A stretch of DNA of 64,000 nucleotides from Lactuca virosa (GCA_928212115.1 CAKMRJ010003334.1:27837729-27901728); one strand, 5' to 3'; counted from the first letter of the stretch, positions 43,401 to 55,799 are shown. The notes: generated by a model not told the origin, from the sequence alone. Program-made: numbers and translations.

Positions 43401-43791
43401 ACGGGGCAAGTTGGGTCCCAGGTATATTGGACCCTTCAGGGTGATAGCCCGGGTGGGCAAGGTGGCATATAGGTTGGATTTGCCAGCCGAACTCAGCCAG
43501 ATCCACAACACTTTCCATGTCTCTCAGCTGCGGAAGTGCCTGGTGGACGACTCAACAGTGGTACCCTTAGAGGACATTCAGGTCGATGACAGCCTGAATT
43601 ATATTGAGCGGCCAGTGGCGATCCTCGACCGGAAATCGAAGGATCTAAGGAACAAGAGGGTGGAGCTCGTGAAGGTCCAGTGGCAGCACCGGAAGGGCTC
43701 GGAATGGACTTGGGAGCCGGTGGATGAGATGATGGAGCATTACCCAGAGCTGTTCCAGGATCGAGCAGCAGACTTCGAGGACGAAGTCTGA
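40460..43791 (+). pseudogene. Gypsy-B Pol: protease, RT, RNase H, integrase, chromodomain
   Basis: Protease VLFDSGATRSFV with catalytic D-S-G (near 40500). RT: YRELNKVMVKNRYPLPRIDD, WFSKIDLRSGYHQMRV, MPFGLTNAPAAFMDLMN and VFIDDILVYSK with the Asp pair (near 41510). RNase H: VVYCDASISGLGAVLMQ, YPTHDLELGAVVFAL and YTDHKSLRYLM. Integrase: zinc motif HPGATKM...ERCLTCRKVKAEH, then MDFITKLP, SDRDVRFTSRFWKKF and GQSERTIQTLEDML for D-D-E. The C-terminal chromodomain reads ILDRKSKDLRNKRVELVKV, then WTWEPVDEMMEHYPELF. Two in-frame stops, TAG at 42361-42363 (CAG-CAG in Gypsy-A) and TGA at 42481-42483, cut it between RNase H and integrase. All catalytic residues are intact. Confidence 0.92.
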
Positions 43792-43808
43792 AATAAGTGG
43801 GGGAGATT
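43790..43808 (+). promoter_or_regulatory. Gypsy-B polypurine tract
   Basis: AAGTGGGGGAGATT directly before the 3' LTR; the start site of plus-strand DNA synthesis. Gypsy-A has the same text inverted at 50213. Confidence 0.8.
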
Positions 43809-46036
43809 TGTAGCACCTGGTTCTTGGTGTGTATTTTTATTTAAGTATTTTTTTCATTTTTGCCCTTGGACTCGGCGAGTTGAAGGACCAACTCGCCGAG
43901 TAGAAGCGGGATGAGGCGCGGGATTTAAGTGATGGACTCGTCGAGTCGGGTCCCAGACTCGACGAGTAGACTCTGACTGGACAAAAACCGTAATTCGAGG
44001 GTTTGCACCCTATTTAAACAATGTTATGTCGGCCACAACGTCCCTTATACTCCCAGAACACCTCTCATTGAAACCCTAGCCGTTATTGAAGCAATCTAAG
44101 CCTTGTTGGTGGATTTTGGTGCTTGTGGTCTTAAGAAGGAAGGAGAAAGGCTTGAGGAAGCAAGTAAAGACCAAGGGAACCCGAGTTTGTGCACCTTCTA
44201 CAGTTCATTGAAGGTAAAAAGCTGTAACCTTGCTCTTTCATTTGTTAGATCCCTTTTTGGGGAGATTTAGGGCTTTTATAAGCCACTTTTGATGGCCAAC
44301 CATAATTACAAACATGGTTGGGGGTTAGAGCTTCTGAATCACGTCATTAAAGGAGTCACAAGGCAGTTGGGGACTACTTTTGCACCCATGAAAGGCCCCA
44401 TGCATCTTAAGAGCTTGTTTTATGTCTTTTTGAGCTCAAAGTCCCATGCAAGCACGTAAAGTTTGTAACTTTACGTGCTAGATCGATTATAGAAGCTTGG
44501 ATCTATCTTTTGATCAAAGGTTGTACATCAGAAATCAAGGATTTAGAGTGTGGACATGACTGACTCGGCGAGTCCGTTCTTGGGACTCGACGAGTCCGAG
44601 GCTTTGAGCCCCATATTTGTTGAGAGTCAAAGGAACCCAGTTGAGTGTTAGAAGGGTTGTAATCAGACAGGAAGAGTTACCCAATGTATTGGACGTGATT
44701 TTAGACCTAGAGTTCATGGGACTCGACGAGTGCTAGAACAGACTCGGTGAGTCCAAGGCAATCTTCTTAAGGATGAAGATGAACTCGACGAGTTGTTCAT
44801 CAACTCGGCGAGTCGAGGACAGAACTTGTTCATCAGATGAAGGTGAACTCGACGAGTTGTTCATCAACTCGGCGAGTCGGATGACTTTCATGCGATGTTC
44901 ATGTGAGGGAGGAACTCGTCGAGTTGACGGCCCAACTCGACGAGTCGGGTCATGGATAAGGACGAGTAAAGGGTGAGGGACTCGGCGAGTTGACGGCCCA
45001 ACTCGGCGAGTCGGGTCAACTTGAAGTTGATTTTGACTAGACTTGGACTGACCCTGTTTAGGGTTGTACTTGCTATGTGTTGACTTGAAGGTCGTCGTTT
45101 AGGGATCGAGGAGTCGAAGGGAGTCGACTTGTGCGCCGAGGATAATTCAAACATTGCACGACATTGAGGTGAGTTACCTTCCAGTAGCGGTGGGTCTACG
45201 GCCACAATGCCGGCCCACCAGTAGGAGTTGGTGTAGATGATTGTCTTTGTGATAATTGTCTATGTTTGCTATGTTTGCTACTACCTGATATGTTTATGTG
45301 CTAGAATGATATGTTATATGTGATAGTGGTAGTAGGGGGAGATTAGTCCCCAAGTTCGGTCGTTAGGACCGACGGGTAGGTCGGGCACCCCAGAATTGCC
45401 TGACAGTATGTTCATGCTATGATATTATGTGGTAGTAGTAGGAGGTGAAATAGTCCTCGGATGTCGGGTGAAATAGACCGACGGGTAAGTCAAGCACCCC
45501 AGAATGGCTTGACCTGGGTAGTCAGGCACCCCAGAATTGCCTGGCAGTGTATGTGTGTTATATGGTAGTGGTAGGGGGTGAAATAGTCCCCGATAGTCAG
45601 GTGAAATAGACCGACGGGTAAGCCAAACACCCCAGAATGGCATGACCTGGGTTCGTCAAGCACCCCAGAATGGCTTGACCTGGGTAGTCAGGCACCCCAG
45701 AATTGCCCGACAGTATGTTATAGCATGGTGTGTGGTACGATGGGGGAACTCACTAAGCTTCGTGCTTACGGTTTACAGTTTTAGTTTCAGGTACCTCTTC
45801 AGCGAAGGGGAAAGAGCTGGCGCGGTAGCGGCACATCATACACACACGCATTGATTTTCCGCACTTGAGATATTCTGGGATTGTACTCTGACATGTTGCT
45901 ATTATATGTTTTGGGTTTTCAGACATGATACATTGATTCACAAAATGATATATTGTTACGCAGTTTTCTTATGAATGTTTTATAATCTGTTAATTAAAAT
46001 GAAATTTTTTTTGGACTCGAAATTTGGGATGTTACA
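43809..46036 (+). repeat. Gypsy-B 3' LTR (2228 bp)
   Basis: Direct repeat of 36004-38223 with scattered substitutions and small indels. A visible difference is a duplication of TATGTTTGC near 45263 that the 5' LTR lacks. It is followed by target duplication CTAGA and the hAT transposase exon. Confidence 0.93.
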
Positions 46037-47749
46037 CTAGATCTACCAAAGGTACCTTCAACATCACGAAACCTGCCTAAATTCAATGTAATATTTAAAA
46101 CGTCATCACCTTTAAAAGTCTTTTCAAACATTTCAAGAACGCCTTGAAACACCTCATTCTTCTTACAAAGATTTGCATGATCATATTGAAAAACGGGATT
46201 CAACCAATAAGCCGCACAATAAATACTTTTTCTTAACATCCTATCCCAACGACTATCAATTATGTTAGTGTAAGGCCTATATAATTCCTTCTTCTTATTA
46301 AACAATTCCTTAATCCCTCTTCTTGCCCGACGCATTCCCTTGTAAACATAACCAATTGCAGGTTTTTCATCCGAATCACACAACCATAAAAGCTTTAACA
46401 AAGGAGTAATTACTTTCACTGTAATCAAACAATTCTTCCAAAAGATTTCATTCAAGACAATCTGTTTACATTCAACCGCATTTCCCACTTTCAACATCTT
46501 CTTAAACTCATTAGATATGACCATTGCTTGTAAATCTTCTTTATGGTCATACAAACTTTGCAATGCAATGAACACGGTACCAAACCGAGTAGCACCTGGA
46601 CGGATAATTTCTTTCCAACCGAGTCTTTTTCTTAACCAATTCAAGGGCCACTTATGATTATAAACAAAAACAGTAACCCTCGATGCAAGATTGATCAAGC
46701 TTTTCACATCATCCAATTCTGAAAGATCCTTTAATACATGATTAAGACAATGCGCTGCACATGGATACCAAGTAATAGAAGGATATCTTTCACATAACTT
46801 AGTACCAACAAGCTTGTAATTAGCAGCATTATCAGTTACCATTTGCACCACATTTTTTTCTCCTACCAATTCAACAATCTCAGCAAACAAATTACACAAA
46901 TTTGTAGCATTGCTCTCTATATCAGATGCATCAACAAATTTAAGAAATGATATCCCTTTCGGACAATAAACCAAGAAATTAATCAAATGTCGTTGTGAAA
47001 CATCCCTCCACCCATCACTCATAATTGTGCAACCAGTATCAACCCCATTGACTTCTTAACGAATCAATTATCAATGAAACTGAGTTTTTTGCATCTGTCA
47101 ATAAATTAACCCCCAGAGCATGATAATTAGGTGCTTTGTACCCATAACCAATACTTGCTATTTTATCTACCATAATTTGAAAAAAGGAGAGTTGCAAGCA
47201 TTCATAGGTATACATGCATCATAAAACCACATAGCAATAGTTAAATCCGCATCATGTATTTTTGCCTTACTTTGCATTGCAGATTTGATAGTGGGTTGGG
47301 AAGGATCATTTATACCTTTCGTAAAAAATGGATGCAAGTTTGAAGTAGATTTCCTTTTTCCCTTTTTCACAGTTGACATTTCTGCTTCCTCCATCTCTTC
47401 ATCATCATCCAAGATAGTAACACTAGTGGTACGTTTTTCTTTTTCTTTTTGGGCAGCCTCTTTCAATTTCCCTTGCATAGTAAACTGCACTTCTGGACTA
47501 ACTTTTGGGCATGCTACTACCTCACCTTTAATACCAGCAAGATGTTTCTTAACCCTGTTTATTCCACCACCACCTATAACTTTTTGACAAAAATTACATA
47601 TCCATGCCTTTTCCCCCTTCTCATCAACGACTTGAGTAACATGTTCCCATGCTATATCCGTCTTTGTTCGTACGTACATTTGATTGAACCGAAGAATGGG
47701 ATTGAGCTTGAGATTGTGCTTGCAATGGTTCTTCTTCCCTTGATTCCAT
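46037..47749 (-). pseudogene. hAT transposase, N-terminal and central part
   Basis: Starts MESREEEPLQAQSQ at 47749; a frameshift near 47675 leads to the BED zinc finger (TDIAWEHVTQVV, AWICNFCQKVIGGGGINRVK, KHLAG). Then come an acidic/lysine linker and the DUF659 region, where a one-base loss near 47175 breaks NSPFF from QIMVDKIASIGYGYKAPNYH. Another frameshift near 47050 precedes TGCTIMSDGWRDVSQRHLIN, with the catalytic Asp context, then VVQMVTDNAANYKLVG and YPCAAHCLNHVLKDL with the C-x2-C..H typical of hAT catalytic cores. The exon is cut at 46037 by Gypsy-B, right after FRDVEGTFGRS. Would excise and reinsert the element; defective here. Confidence 0.88.
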
Positions 47750-48646
47750 ATTTAACTGCATTGAAAAGTAATGTTATAATCAATAAACATATGTCAATTG
47801 GATCCTAATTACATAATCTACACAATCAAAACCTTGAAACAATGATCAATTAACAATAAATGAGCTATAAACTAACCAAATCTGTCACAATCAAAACCTT
47901 GAAACAATGATCAATTAACAATAAATGAACTGTAAACTAACCAAATCTATCACATGTTTCAAAAGAAAACAGGTTTCATAAGAAAAGCTAATCAGAAGCT
48001 ATAGAAGAAAAGAACCTGATTTCACAGTCAATTGGAGAAGAAAAGAAAATTGGAGAAGAAAAGAAAACAAATCTATCACCTGATTTCACAGTCAAAAGAA
48101 AACTGATTTCATAATAACAGCTAATCAAAATTGGATGATTGGACGGATTGGAGTAAGTGGATTAGTAATAGAGGGGGAATTGGGAATTCGATGGAGAAGG
48201 AATAGGAACATCGGTTCGCTGTTTTGCAGGAAAAAAAGAAACAGGAAAAGTCGTTGTTTTGCAGGGAAAAGAAGAAACAGGAAAACTCACCTGGAGAAGA
48301 GAAGAGTCGAGTTTCTTTCTTCAGCTCGCTGCTGATGTAGCTGTTGATGTCGCTGCTTTCTTTCTTCTTCAGCTCGTTGCTTTCGTTTCCCAGAGAAGAG
48401 AAGAGCCGACTTTGTTTTGCCTGGAGCGATCTCACTTAATTATCCAAGCCCTAATAAACAGGCCAATCCGGTTTTTACCGGTTCAAAATACCCGGTTCAA
48501 CGGCGGTTCAAGTTCAACCCGGCCGGTTCGATCCGGTCGGTATTTTTACAAAAACCTGTTCTAATTTGACCCGTTTTCTATTTGGGTCACGGTCCAACCG
48601 GTTGAACCGGTCGGGACGACCCGGGTTTTAAAACATTGGTTCTGAC

Positions 48647-50212
48647 GACCCCTTCGGTATCTTTCAACCGGTAACCGGGACTAATCCCCCTACTACCACT
48701 ATCACATATATCACAACATGCTAATCGCATAAAACATATCAGGTAGTAGCAAACCTATATAATTATCACAAAGACAATCATCTATCAACCAACTCCTACT
48801 AGTGGGCCGACATTGTGGCCGTAGACCCACTTCTACCGGAAGGTAACTCACCTCAATGTCGTGAAGTGTCTGAACTGTTCTCGTTGCCGGGATCAACTCC
48901 TCTCAATCCCTACATGTAACAACCTTCCTTAATTTACCATTACATACCCTTAACCCTTACAAGGGTTACTCAAGTCCAAGTCAAAGTCAAGGTCAAGACC
49001 TTGGTCAAAGTCAACTTTGGTCAAAGTCAACATCTGGTTGGCTAGACTCGCTGAGTTGGTCCACCAACTCGTCGAGTTCCCACGTCCCCAAAATGCTACA
49101 ACCCCGTCCCTACTCGTCGAGTCTAGCAAAAGCTCGGCGAGTTCTCCTTCAATAAAACATCGGTACCTTCTTTAACTGACTCGCCGAGTTCATCCTTGAA
49201 CTCGTCGAGTTCATCTTCATCCGTAAGAAGGTGTTTAGTCTATGACTCGCCGAGTTCTCCTTGAACTCGTCGAGTCCGTCTTCATGTGGTTGGGACATTG
49301 CCCTGAACTCGTCGAGTTCCTCCTTGAACTCGCCGAGTCCTTCGATCTTCAAGTCCATAACAAACCCCAACAGGCTGAGTTTTCCTTCAACCCAACCAAA
49401 GACCATCTCCAGAAGGCGTTTGGGGGAAACTGCGACCCGACTCGCCGAGTCCCTTTTTGTCCAAAACTATACAGTCAATTTTAATCGGTCTTAATGCATC
49501 CAAACCATAGTTCTGACCTCCTAGGGTCCATATTATACGTAAAGTTCCAATCTTGACGTCCATGCATGAGGTATGTGGCCTAAATGGCTCTAGAATGAAG
49601 TCTACAAGATGCATGGGGTGCTTATGGCAATAAAGTTGGCACCTTTATGCCATAATAACCCCCAATGGTTCCAGATCTGAAGCTATACCCTCAATGAACC
49701 ACAAAATTCCGAGTATGGCACCTCTAAGGCTTAGAAAAGGTAGAAATGAACCCTAACTAGAGATCTAAGAGATAAATTGTCAAGGTTTCAACTTTATACC
49801 TCAAGTGAGCTGGAAATGGGGCACAACCTCTGGATCTACTAGCTTTGACTTGAACTTCCAAGCTCCTTCTTCCTTGCTCAAGCTTCAAATCACACCACAA
49901 CACACAAAAATGGCTCAAGAACACTCAAACAAGGTTAAGGTTTTGATTTATGGTTTCTCTGAGTTGGGAGGGACGATGGAGGCTGGGTTGAGACAAGATA
50001 AGTTGTTTAAATAGGGTGCAAACCCTAAATATTAGGGTTTTTTCCAGACATCCCTACTCGTCGAGTCGGTCTCCCGACTCGTCGAGTAGGTCACTTATCC
50101 TCCCGATCAAAAGTCGAGTCTAGTCGACGAGTTGGGCCTTCAACTCGCCGAGTCCCAGTGCAAAACATGAAATTACTTGAATTTAAATATGTACCAGGAA
50201 CCGGGCATTACA
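48647..50212 (-). repeat. Gypsy-A 3' LTR, second part
   Basis: Aligns with 56436-58000. It contains many ACTCGNCGAGT copies (about 49030-49460 and 50050-50155), and it ends CATTACA before the polypurine tract. The inverted TTTAAATAGGG near 50006-50018 matches the putative TATA region of the related LTRs. Confidence 0.9.
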
Positions 50213-50227
50213 AATCTCCCCCACTTA
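50213..50227 (-). promoter_or_regulatory. Gypsy-A polypurine tract
   Basis: Minus-strand AATAAGTGGGGGAGATTTG-like text (plus strand AATCTCCCCCACTTA) next to the LTR end; identical in core to the Gypsy-B tract. Confidence 0.8.
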
Positions 50228-50229
50228 TT

Positions 50230-53200
50230 CTAGACTTTGTCCTCGAAGTCTGCTACTGCATCTGGAAAAAGCTCGGGGTAGTGCTCCCGCATCTCGTCCT
50301 CCGACTCCCAAGTCCATTCCGAGCCCTTGCGGTGCTGCCATTGCACCTTCACCAACTCCACCCTCTTGTTCCTCAGATCCTTCGACTTCCTGTCGAGGAT
50401 AGCTACTGGTCGCTCAATGTAGTTCAGGCTGTCATCCACCTGAATATCCTCCAAAGGTACCACTGTAGAGTCGTCTACCAGACACTTCCGCAGCTGGGAG
50501 ACGTGAAAGGTACTATGAATCTGGCTAAGTTCGGCTGGCAGATCCAACCTATACGCGGGTTGAAACTCTAAAAGGGACAATATACCTGGGGCCCAACTTG
50601 CCCCGCTTCCTGAACCGGATGACACCTTTCCAAGGTGACACCTTCAGGAGGACCATATCCCCGACCTGGAATTCCAGGTCCGAACGACGCTTGTCGGCAT
50701 AAATTTTATGCCGACTCTGAGCAGTCTGAAGCCTGCTTCTGACCTGCTGGATCCTCTCCGTAGTCTTGAGTACCACTTCGGTACTCCCCATGACTCTCTG
50801 ACCAACCTCACCCCAGCAAATCGGGGTCCTGCATTTCCTCCCGTATAACATCTCGAAGGGAGGACGATCGATACTCGCGTGGTAGCTGTTGTTGTAAGAG
50901 AACTCAGCTAATGGAAGATAGGTATCCCAGCTACCACCGAAGTCTAAAACGCATGCCCGTAGCATATCCTCCATAGTCTGGATGGTCCGCTCACTCTGAC
51001 CATCCGTCTACGGGTGAAAACCGGTGCTAAAGTGCAGACGAGTACCAAACTCGTCGTGGAATTTCTTCTAGAATCTGGAAGTGAACCGCACATCTCTGTC
51101 AGAAATCACGGAGACTGGCACTCCGTGTCGAGCTACAACCTCTCGGATGTAGATATCGGCCAGCTTCTCGGCCGAGATGCTCTCCTGGATCGGTATGAAA
51201 TGGGCACTCTTGATCAACCGATCCATGATGACCCAAATCGAATCTACTCCCCGCGCAGTCCTGGGAAGCTTGGTGATGAAATCCATGGTAATATCTTCCC
51301 ATTTTCCACATGGGGATGTCCAACGGCTGCGTCTTGCCGTGAGGCCTCTGGTGTTCAGCCTTGACCTTCCTGTAGGTCAGGCACCTCTCGACGTACCAGG
51401 CTATATCCTGCTTCATGCAAGACCACCAGTAATCATGACGAAGATCTCTGTACATCTTCGTCGCCCCGGGATGAATCGAAAATCGGGATTTGTGCGCATC
51501 CTCCATCAAAACCTGGCGCACCCCTCCATGATATGGAACCCACACCCTACGATGTAGTTTCAACAACCCACGACTATCATAGTCGAAGGAGGAAACCTGC
51601 CCTACAATATGCTCGCTCTTCCGATGTTCCTCCTTCATAGCCTCCTGCTGGGCCTCCCGGATCTGCTCCAGAAGCGGAGTCACCACTGTCATCCGCAAGC
51701 AAACGTCTCTGATCGGGACAGACTTGCGTCTAAGAGCATCGACCACCACATTGGCCTTCCCCGGGTGGTAGAGGATCTCACAATCGTAATCCTTCACCAC
51801 ATCTAGCCACCGACGCTGCCTCATGTTCAGATTCGGCTGATCCATGAGGTACCTCAGACTCTTGTGATTCGTGTAAATGGTACAACGGACCCCATAGAGG
51901 TAATGTCGTCATATCTTGAGGGCGAAGACAACCGCCCCCAACTCCAAATTGTACATCGGGTAGTTCGCCTCGTGAGGCTTCAGCTGCCTCGAAGCGTAAG
52001 CGATAACATGCCCTCTCTGCATCAATACTGCGCCCAAACCTGAAATGGACGCATCACAGTATACTTCAAAATCCTCCACGCCCTCTGGCAGGGTGAGAAT
52101 CGGCGCCTCGCATAATCTCTGTCTCAAGGTCTCAAATATTGCCTGCTGCTCAGGCCCCCAGCGAAAAACAACGGCTTTCTTCGTCAGCCGGGTCAGGGGT
52201 ATGACTATCTTGGAGAAGTCCTGAATGAATCTCCGGTAATAGCCTACTAATCCCAGGAAACTCTGAATCTCAGATGGAGACTTCGGAACCTCCCATCTCA
52301 TCACGGCCTCCACTTTCTCCGGGTCAACCAAAATACTATTATGGTTGACAAGGTGCCCAAGGAACTGCACCTCGCGCAACTAGAACTCACACTTGGAGAA
52401 CTTGACGTACAAGCTCTCCCTCCGCAAGGTATCCAGAACCTCCCGCAAGTGCTCCTAGTGCTGCTCCTGCGTCTTGGAATAAACCAAGATGTCATCAATG
52501 AAAACTATTACAGACCGATCCAACATCGGTCTGCATACGCGGTTCATGAGGTCCATGAACGCGACATGAGCATTGGTGAGCCCGAAGGGCATCACCACGT
52601 ACTCATAGTGGCCATAGCGAGTCCGGAATGCAGTCTTCTGTACATCCTCGTCTCTGACCCTTATCTGATGGTAGCCTGAATGTAAATCAATCTTGGAAAA
52701 CCAAGATGCCCCCTGTAGCTGGTCAAAGAGATCATCAATCCTCGGGAGTGGGTAACGGTTCTTCACCGTTACCTTGTTCAGCTCCCGATAATCTATACAC
52801 ATCTGATGCGACCTGTCCTTCTTCTTCACGAACAGAATCGGGGATCCCCAGGGTGAACTGCTCGTTCTGATGAATCCCTTGTCTAACAGCTCCTGCAGCT
52901 GTGTAGACAACTCCTGTATCTCAGGAGGAGCCAACCGATACGGTGCCTTGGCTATCGGGGCCGCACCAGGAACCAGGTCGATCCTAAACTCCACCTGTCT
53001 CTCCGAAGGTATCCCAGGAAACTCCTCTGGAAACACATCCGGATACTCTCGCACCACCGGCACATCACTCACAGTCGCCTTACCCTCCTCCCGGGTATCC
53101 ATGACGTAGGCGACATATTCGGCGCAACCCTGCTGAAGGTAGCGCCTAGCCTTCGCTGTTGAGCATAAGGCTGGTCCACGTTGTGGCCTCTCGCCCTGAA

Positions 53201-53547
53201 TCACCAGCTCTCCCCCACTTGGGGTATTGACACGTACCAACTGTTGTGCGCAGTCAATCACAGCCCCATTAGGATTCAACCAGTCCATACCGATGATGAC
53301 CTTGTTCCCACGCAAAGGTATGGGAACCAAGTCTACCAAGTAGCGCTCCTCGAACAACCTCAAAACACAATCTCTAAAAACCTCTGATGCTCGACTAATT
53401 GGTCGTCAGTAATCTCGACCTCTAGAGGGCAATCCAACATGCCCGAAGACTCAGAGAACCTCTTGCTAAGTGCAAGAGAGACAAACGATCGGGTAGCACC
53501 CGAGTCGAACAACACCTGAACTGGAATACCGTTCACATGGAACGATC
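50230..53547 (-). pseudogene. Gypsy-A Pol, heavily broken
   Basis: Minus-strand order: protease VLFDSGATRSFV (near 53500), then a frameshift; RT and protease-RT linker 53363-52455 with YRELNKVTVKNRYPLPRIDD and VFIDDILVYSK. RNase H lies at about 52379-51790, integrase at about 51620-50800, and the chromodomain at 50470-50270 (ILDRKSKDLRNKRVELVKV, WTWESEDEMREHYPELF). Stops relative to Gypsy-B include GAG to TAG after KTQEQH, TGG to TAG before LREVQFLG, and TGG to TGA after VFALKI. Frameshifts also occur near 51290 and 50600. Closest relative in the window is Gypsy-B. Confidence 0.88.
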
Positions 53548-53622
53548 ATAAACAAAACACATAACATGGCACATGAATATCATAAACAACATATAATGAA
53601 AGCTAGGGAGAAGAAATCATAC
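53548..53622 (-). other. Intron-like spacer between gag and pol of Gypsy-A
   Basis: A 75-nt T-rich spacer on the minus strand begins with a donor ACAG|GTATGA and contains an in-frame TAG. Its end reads TTTGTTTAT where Gypsy-B has TGTTTAG, so the acceptor AG is lost. Its removal would restore VVTG-SFHVNGIPVQVLFDSG. Confidence 0.45.
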
Positions 53623-54853
53623 CTGTCACCACATCGGGTGCGGCGCGTGCCTCCTCGGTAGTCAACTGGAAGGCTCGACTCCTCACCACTGGAGCCTCTG
53701 ATTTTCCCTGCCGACCATCCGTGAGCCGCAGGGTCGCTGGAGCTGGCGCCGTCACTGGCGCTGCTGCTGTTAATCTCGGGCAGTTGGCCTTTTTATAGCC
53801 CTTCTGATTGCAATGAAAGCAAATCAGGTATGATGTCTGAAAGGTGGGGGTAGGGGCAGTACAATCCCTACCAAAATGCCCAGTCTTGCCGCACTTATAG
53901 CAGCCTGATCCCCGACCCAGTTCGGCAAACCCCCTCATGTGACCTGCCACATTTCCCACAGCGGCCCCAGCCCTGCTGGCCATTCGACCTAGATTCGAAT
54001 CCCTTGGGACTCTTCCCCGAAGCCCCCAGTAACTTGTCCCTCATCCGCCTTCCTCTTCCTGATGGGCTCCAAGTCTATATCCCTCTCCCTCGCCCTGACA
54101 ATCATGGAATCCAGGGTCGTGCATGCCGAGTAGCTGACATGCTCTCGGATATCAGCCCTCAACATATCATGATAGCAGGTCCTCCGCATCTCCTCATCTC
54201 CCGCATACTGAGGCACCAACAAGGCCCTCTCCCGAAACTTGGTTGTAATCTCCGCCACTGTTTCTGTAGTCTGTCTCATGTCCAGAAACTCCATGGCCAA
54301 CTGCTGAAGCTCCACAGCCGGCGCGAACTCAGCCCTAAACCTGGTCACAAAGTCTTACCAGGTCATAGCCTCAAGGACTGAGGCTCCTAAGGAATCACCA
54401 ACTGACTCCCACCAATCCCTAGCCCTGTCCCTCAAACAACCTGCAGCATATCGAACCTGCGACTCCTAAGGGAGAAGGTCGGCAACTGTACAGACTCGAT
54501 GTCTGCAATCCATCTCCTGGTCGCGATGGGGTCCTTCGCCCCATGGAAATCCGGTGCCACTACCCCTGAAGTCCTTAAAGGACAGTGTGCGCGACCATGA
54601 CTGGCTAGCCGCGCAGTCACTCCTAAAACGCCCTAAGGCGATCCTCCATCAGCTCAATGATCCCCTCCTTGATCGACCCGAAAATCACCGGGGTCGACTC
54701 AAGGATGCCTCTAGTGATCTCAGAAGCAATGAACTCACGTAGTCCCTCATCAACTGGCTCGACACCTGATCCCGAACCTGATCCTGAACCAGATCCTGAC
54801 CCTGAACCTCCTCCTCCTCTGTGTCGTGTAATCATCACCATTCTGAAACAAAA
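53603..54853 (-). pseudogene. Gypsy-A Gag, broken
   Basis: Starts near 54841 with MVMITRHRGGG followed by a Gly-Ser repeat. LREFIASEITRGILESTPVI is followed by a stop at 54623. The core reappears in other frames: VAPDFHGAKDPIATRRWIAD (54620-54432), FRAEFAPAVELQQLAMEFLD (54348-53989). Zinc knuckles CYKCGKTGHFGRDC and CFHCNQKGYKKANC follow (53983-53603), the second with Tyr in place of the zinc-binding His. At least three frame breaks. Confidence 0.85.
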
Positions 54854-54895
54854 CACATAATCATCAGGGTCGTACATAACCTCGAGAGGTCTCAC

Positions 54896-55779
54896 ATACT
54901 ACAAGTTTCCTGGTTCTATCTCGGCCCTCCTTGACTTGAGTACGGATCCTCTGCTTTCAGTAGTACGGGCCCATACTACCTTGCACATCTATCCGTACTT
55001 CCCTCAAGGATTGCCTTGACTTCACCAAGTCCCTTCCACCACTACTGCTCGCTGCACTGATCTCGTCCTAGGCTTACCCTAGGGTAACTCTCCGACCTAC
55101 TCTCCGCCATCAGCTGCATACGGAATCCCTGCTACCCTTACCTAACTAGCTTGCGAATACCATAACATATCACTAAGACCAGATAATTCTTCGAATGAGA
55201 GGTCCTACCCTACAACGGTTGGACTCAAACAAGAGCTGCGAAATAGGGCTAGACCTAACCTTTTGAAATTATTTAGTCCTTGCAATATGTAACTTAACAT
55301 ATTCGTTTACTAGTTAGTTAAAGATAACTAGAACTCCTAAAAGCACAAAGCAAGCAGTATTCGAGCATTGAGTAACCATACCAAGCATGTTCTATTCAGG
55401 CCATCATATTACTGACTAATCAGTTCTAGCATATAACTCAATAGGCACATATAATAGGAACATAAGGCATCTTCCTAGATCCTTAGCCCTAATCTAGCAT
55501 GCAGTTCTTATACACATATAACAGGCATACAAGGCATCCTTCCTAGATCCTTAGCCCTAATCTAGCATGCAGTTCTCATCATCATATCAAATCATAACAT
55601 AACATGTATGGGTATCTTGAGAAAACTTACTTGAGCTTGGCCGGTCGCACGCATCACACAACTTGTTCTTTCTCAAAACCTTTTTATTTTAAATTTGAGA
55701 AAACGGTTTTCTTGTAAAAATCTTTCAAGCCCTCGATTTGAGTCCAGACACCCCCGGAGGTGTATCCGAATCCCTCAAA
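54896..55779 (-). other. Gypsy-A untranslated leader
   Basis: Non-coding stretch between gag and the primer site, with a partial duplication: the text 'aggcat.ttcctagatccttagccctaatctagcatgcag' is present twice, near 55465 and 55525 (about 60 bp apart). Confidence 0.6.
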
Positions 55780-55798
55780 CCAAGGCTCTGATACCAAC
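55780..55798 (-). promoter_or_regulatory. Gypsy-A primer binding site
   Basis: Minus-strand TTGGTATCAGAGCCTTGG, two bases inside the LTR; complementary to initiator tRNA-Met. Confidence 0.85.
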
Positions 55799-55799
55799 T

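Larger units (their letters stand above)
36004..46036 (+). mobile_element. Gypsy-B, chromovirus (Tekay-type) retrotransposon
   Basis: Target duplication CTAGA on both sides (35999-36003, 46037-46041), lying inside the hAT transposase exon. LTRs 36004-38223 and 43809-46036 begin TGTAGCACC and end GATGTTACA. Primer site, gag, pol with protease, RT, RNase H, integrase and chromodomain, and polypurine tract are all present. Only two stop codons break pol. Similarity of the LTRs is high. It is related to Gypsy-A in both coding and LTR ends. Confidence 0.95.
35037..48638 (-). mobile_element. hAT transposon interrupted by Gypsy-B
   Basis: The 8-bp duplication GTTCTGAC flanks it (35029-35036, 48639-48646). 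Terminal inverted repeats are [T/C]AATGTTTTAAAACCCGGG at both ends. Subterminal palindromes of ACCGGTTCAACCGGTTGAAC type occur within about 90 bp of both ends. Without Gypsy-B the element is about 3.6 kb, the length expected for an autonomous hAT. It carries a BED-finger transposase gene on the minus strand, now a pseudogene. Confidence 0.9.
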
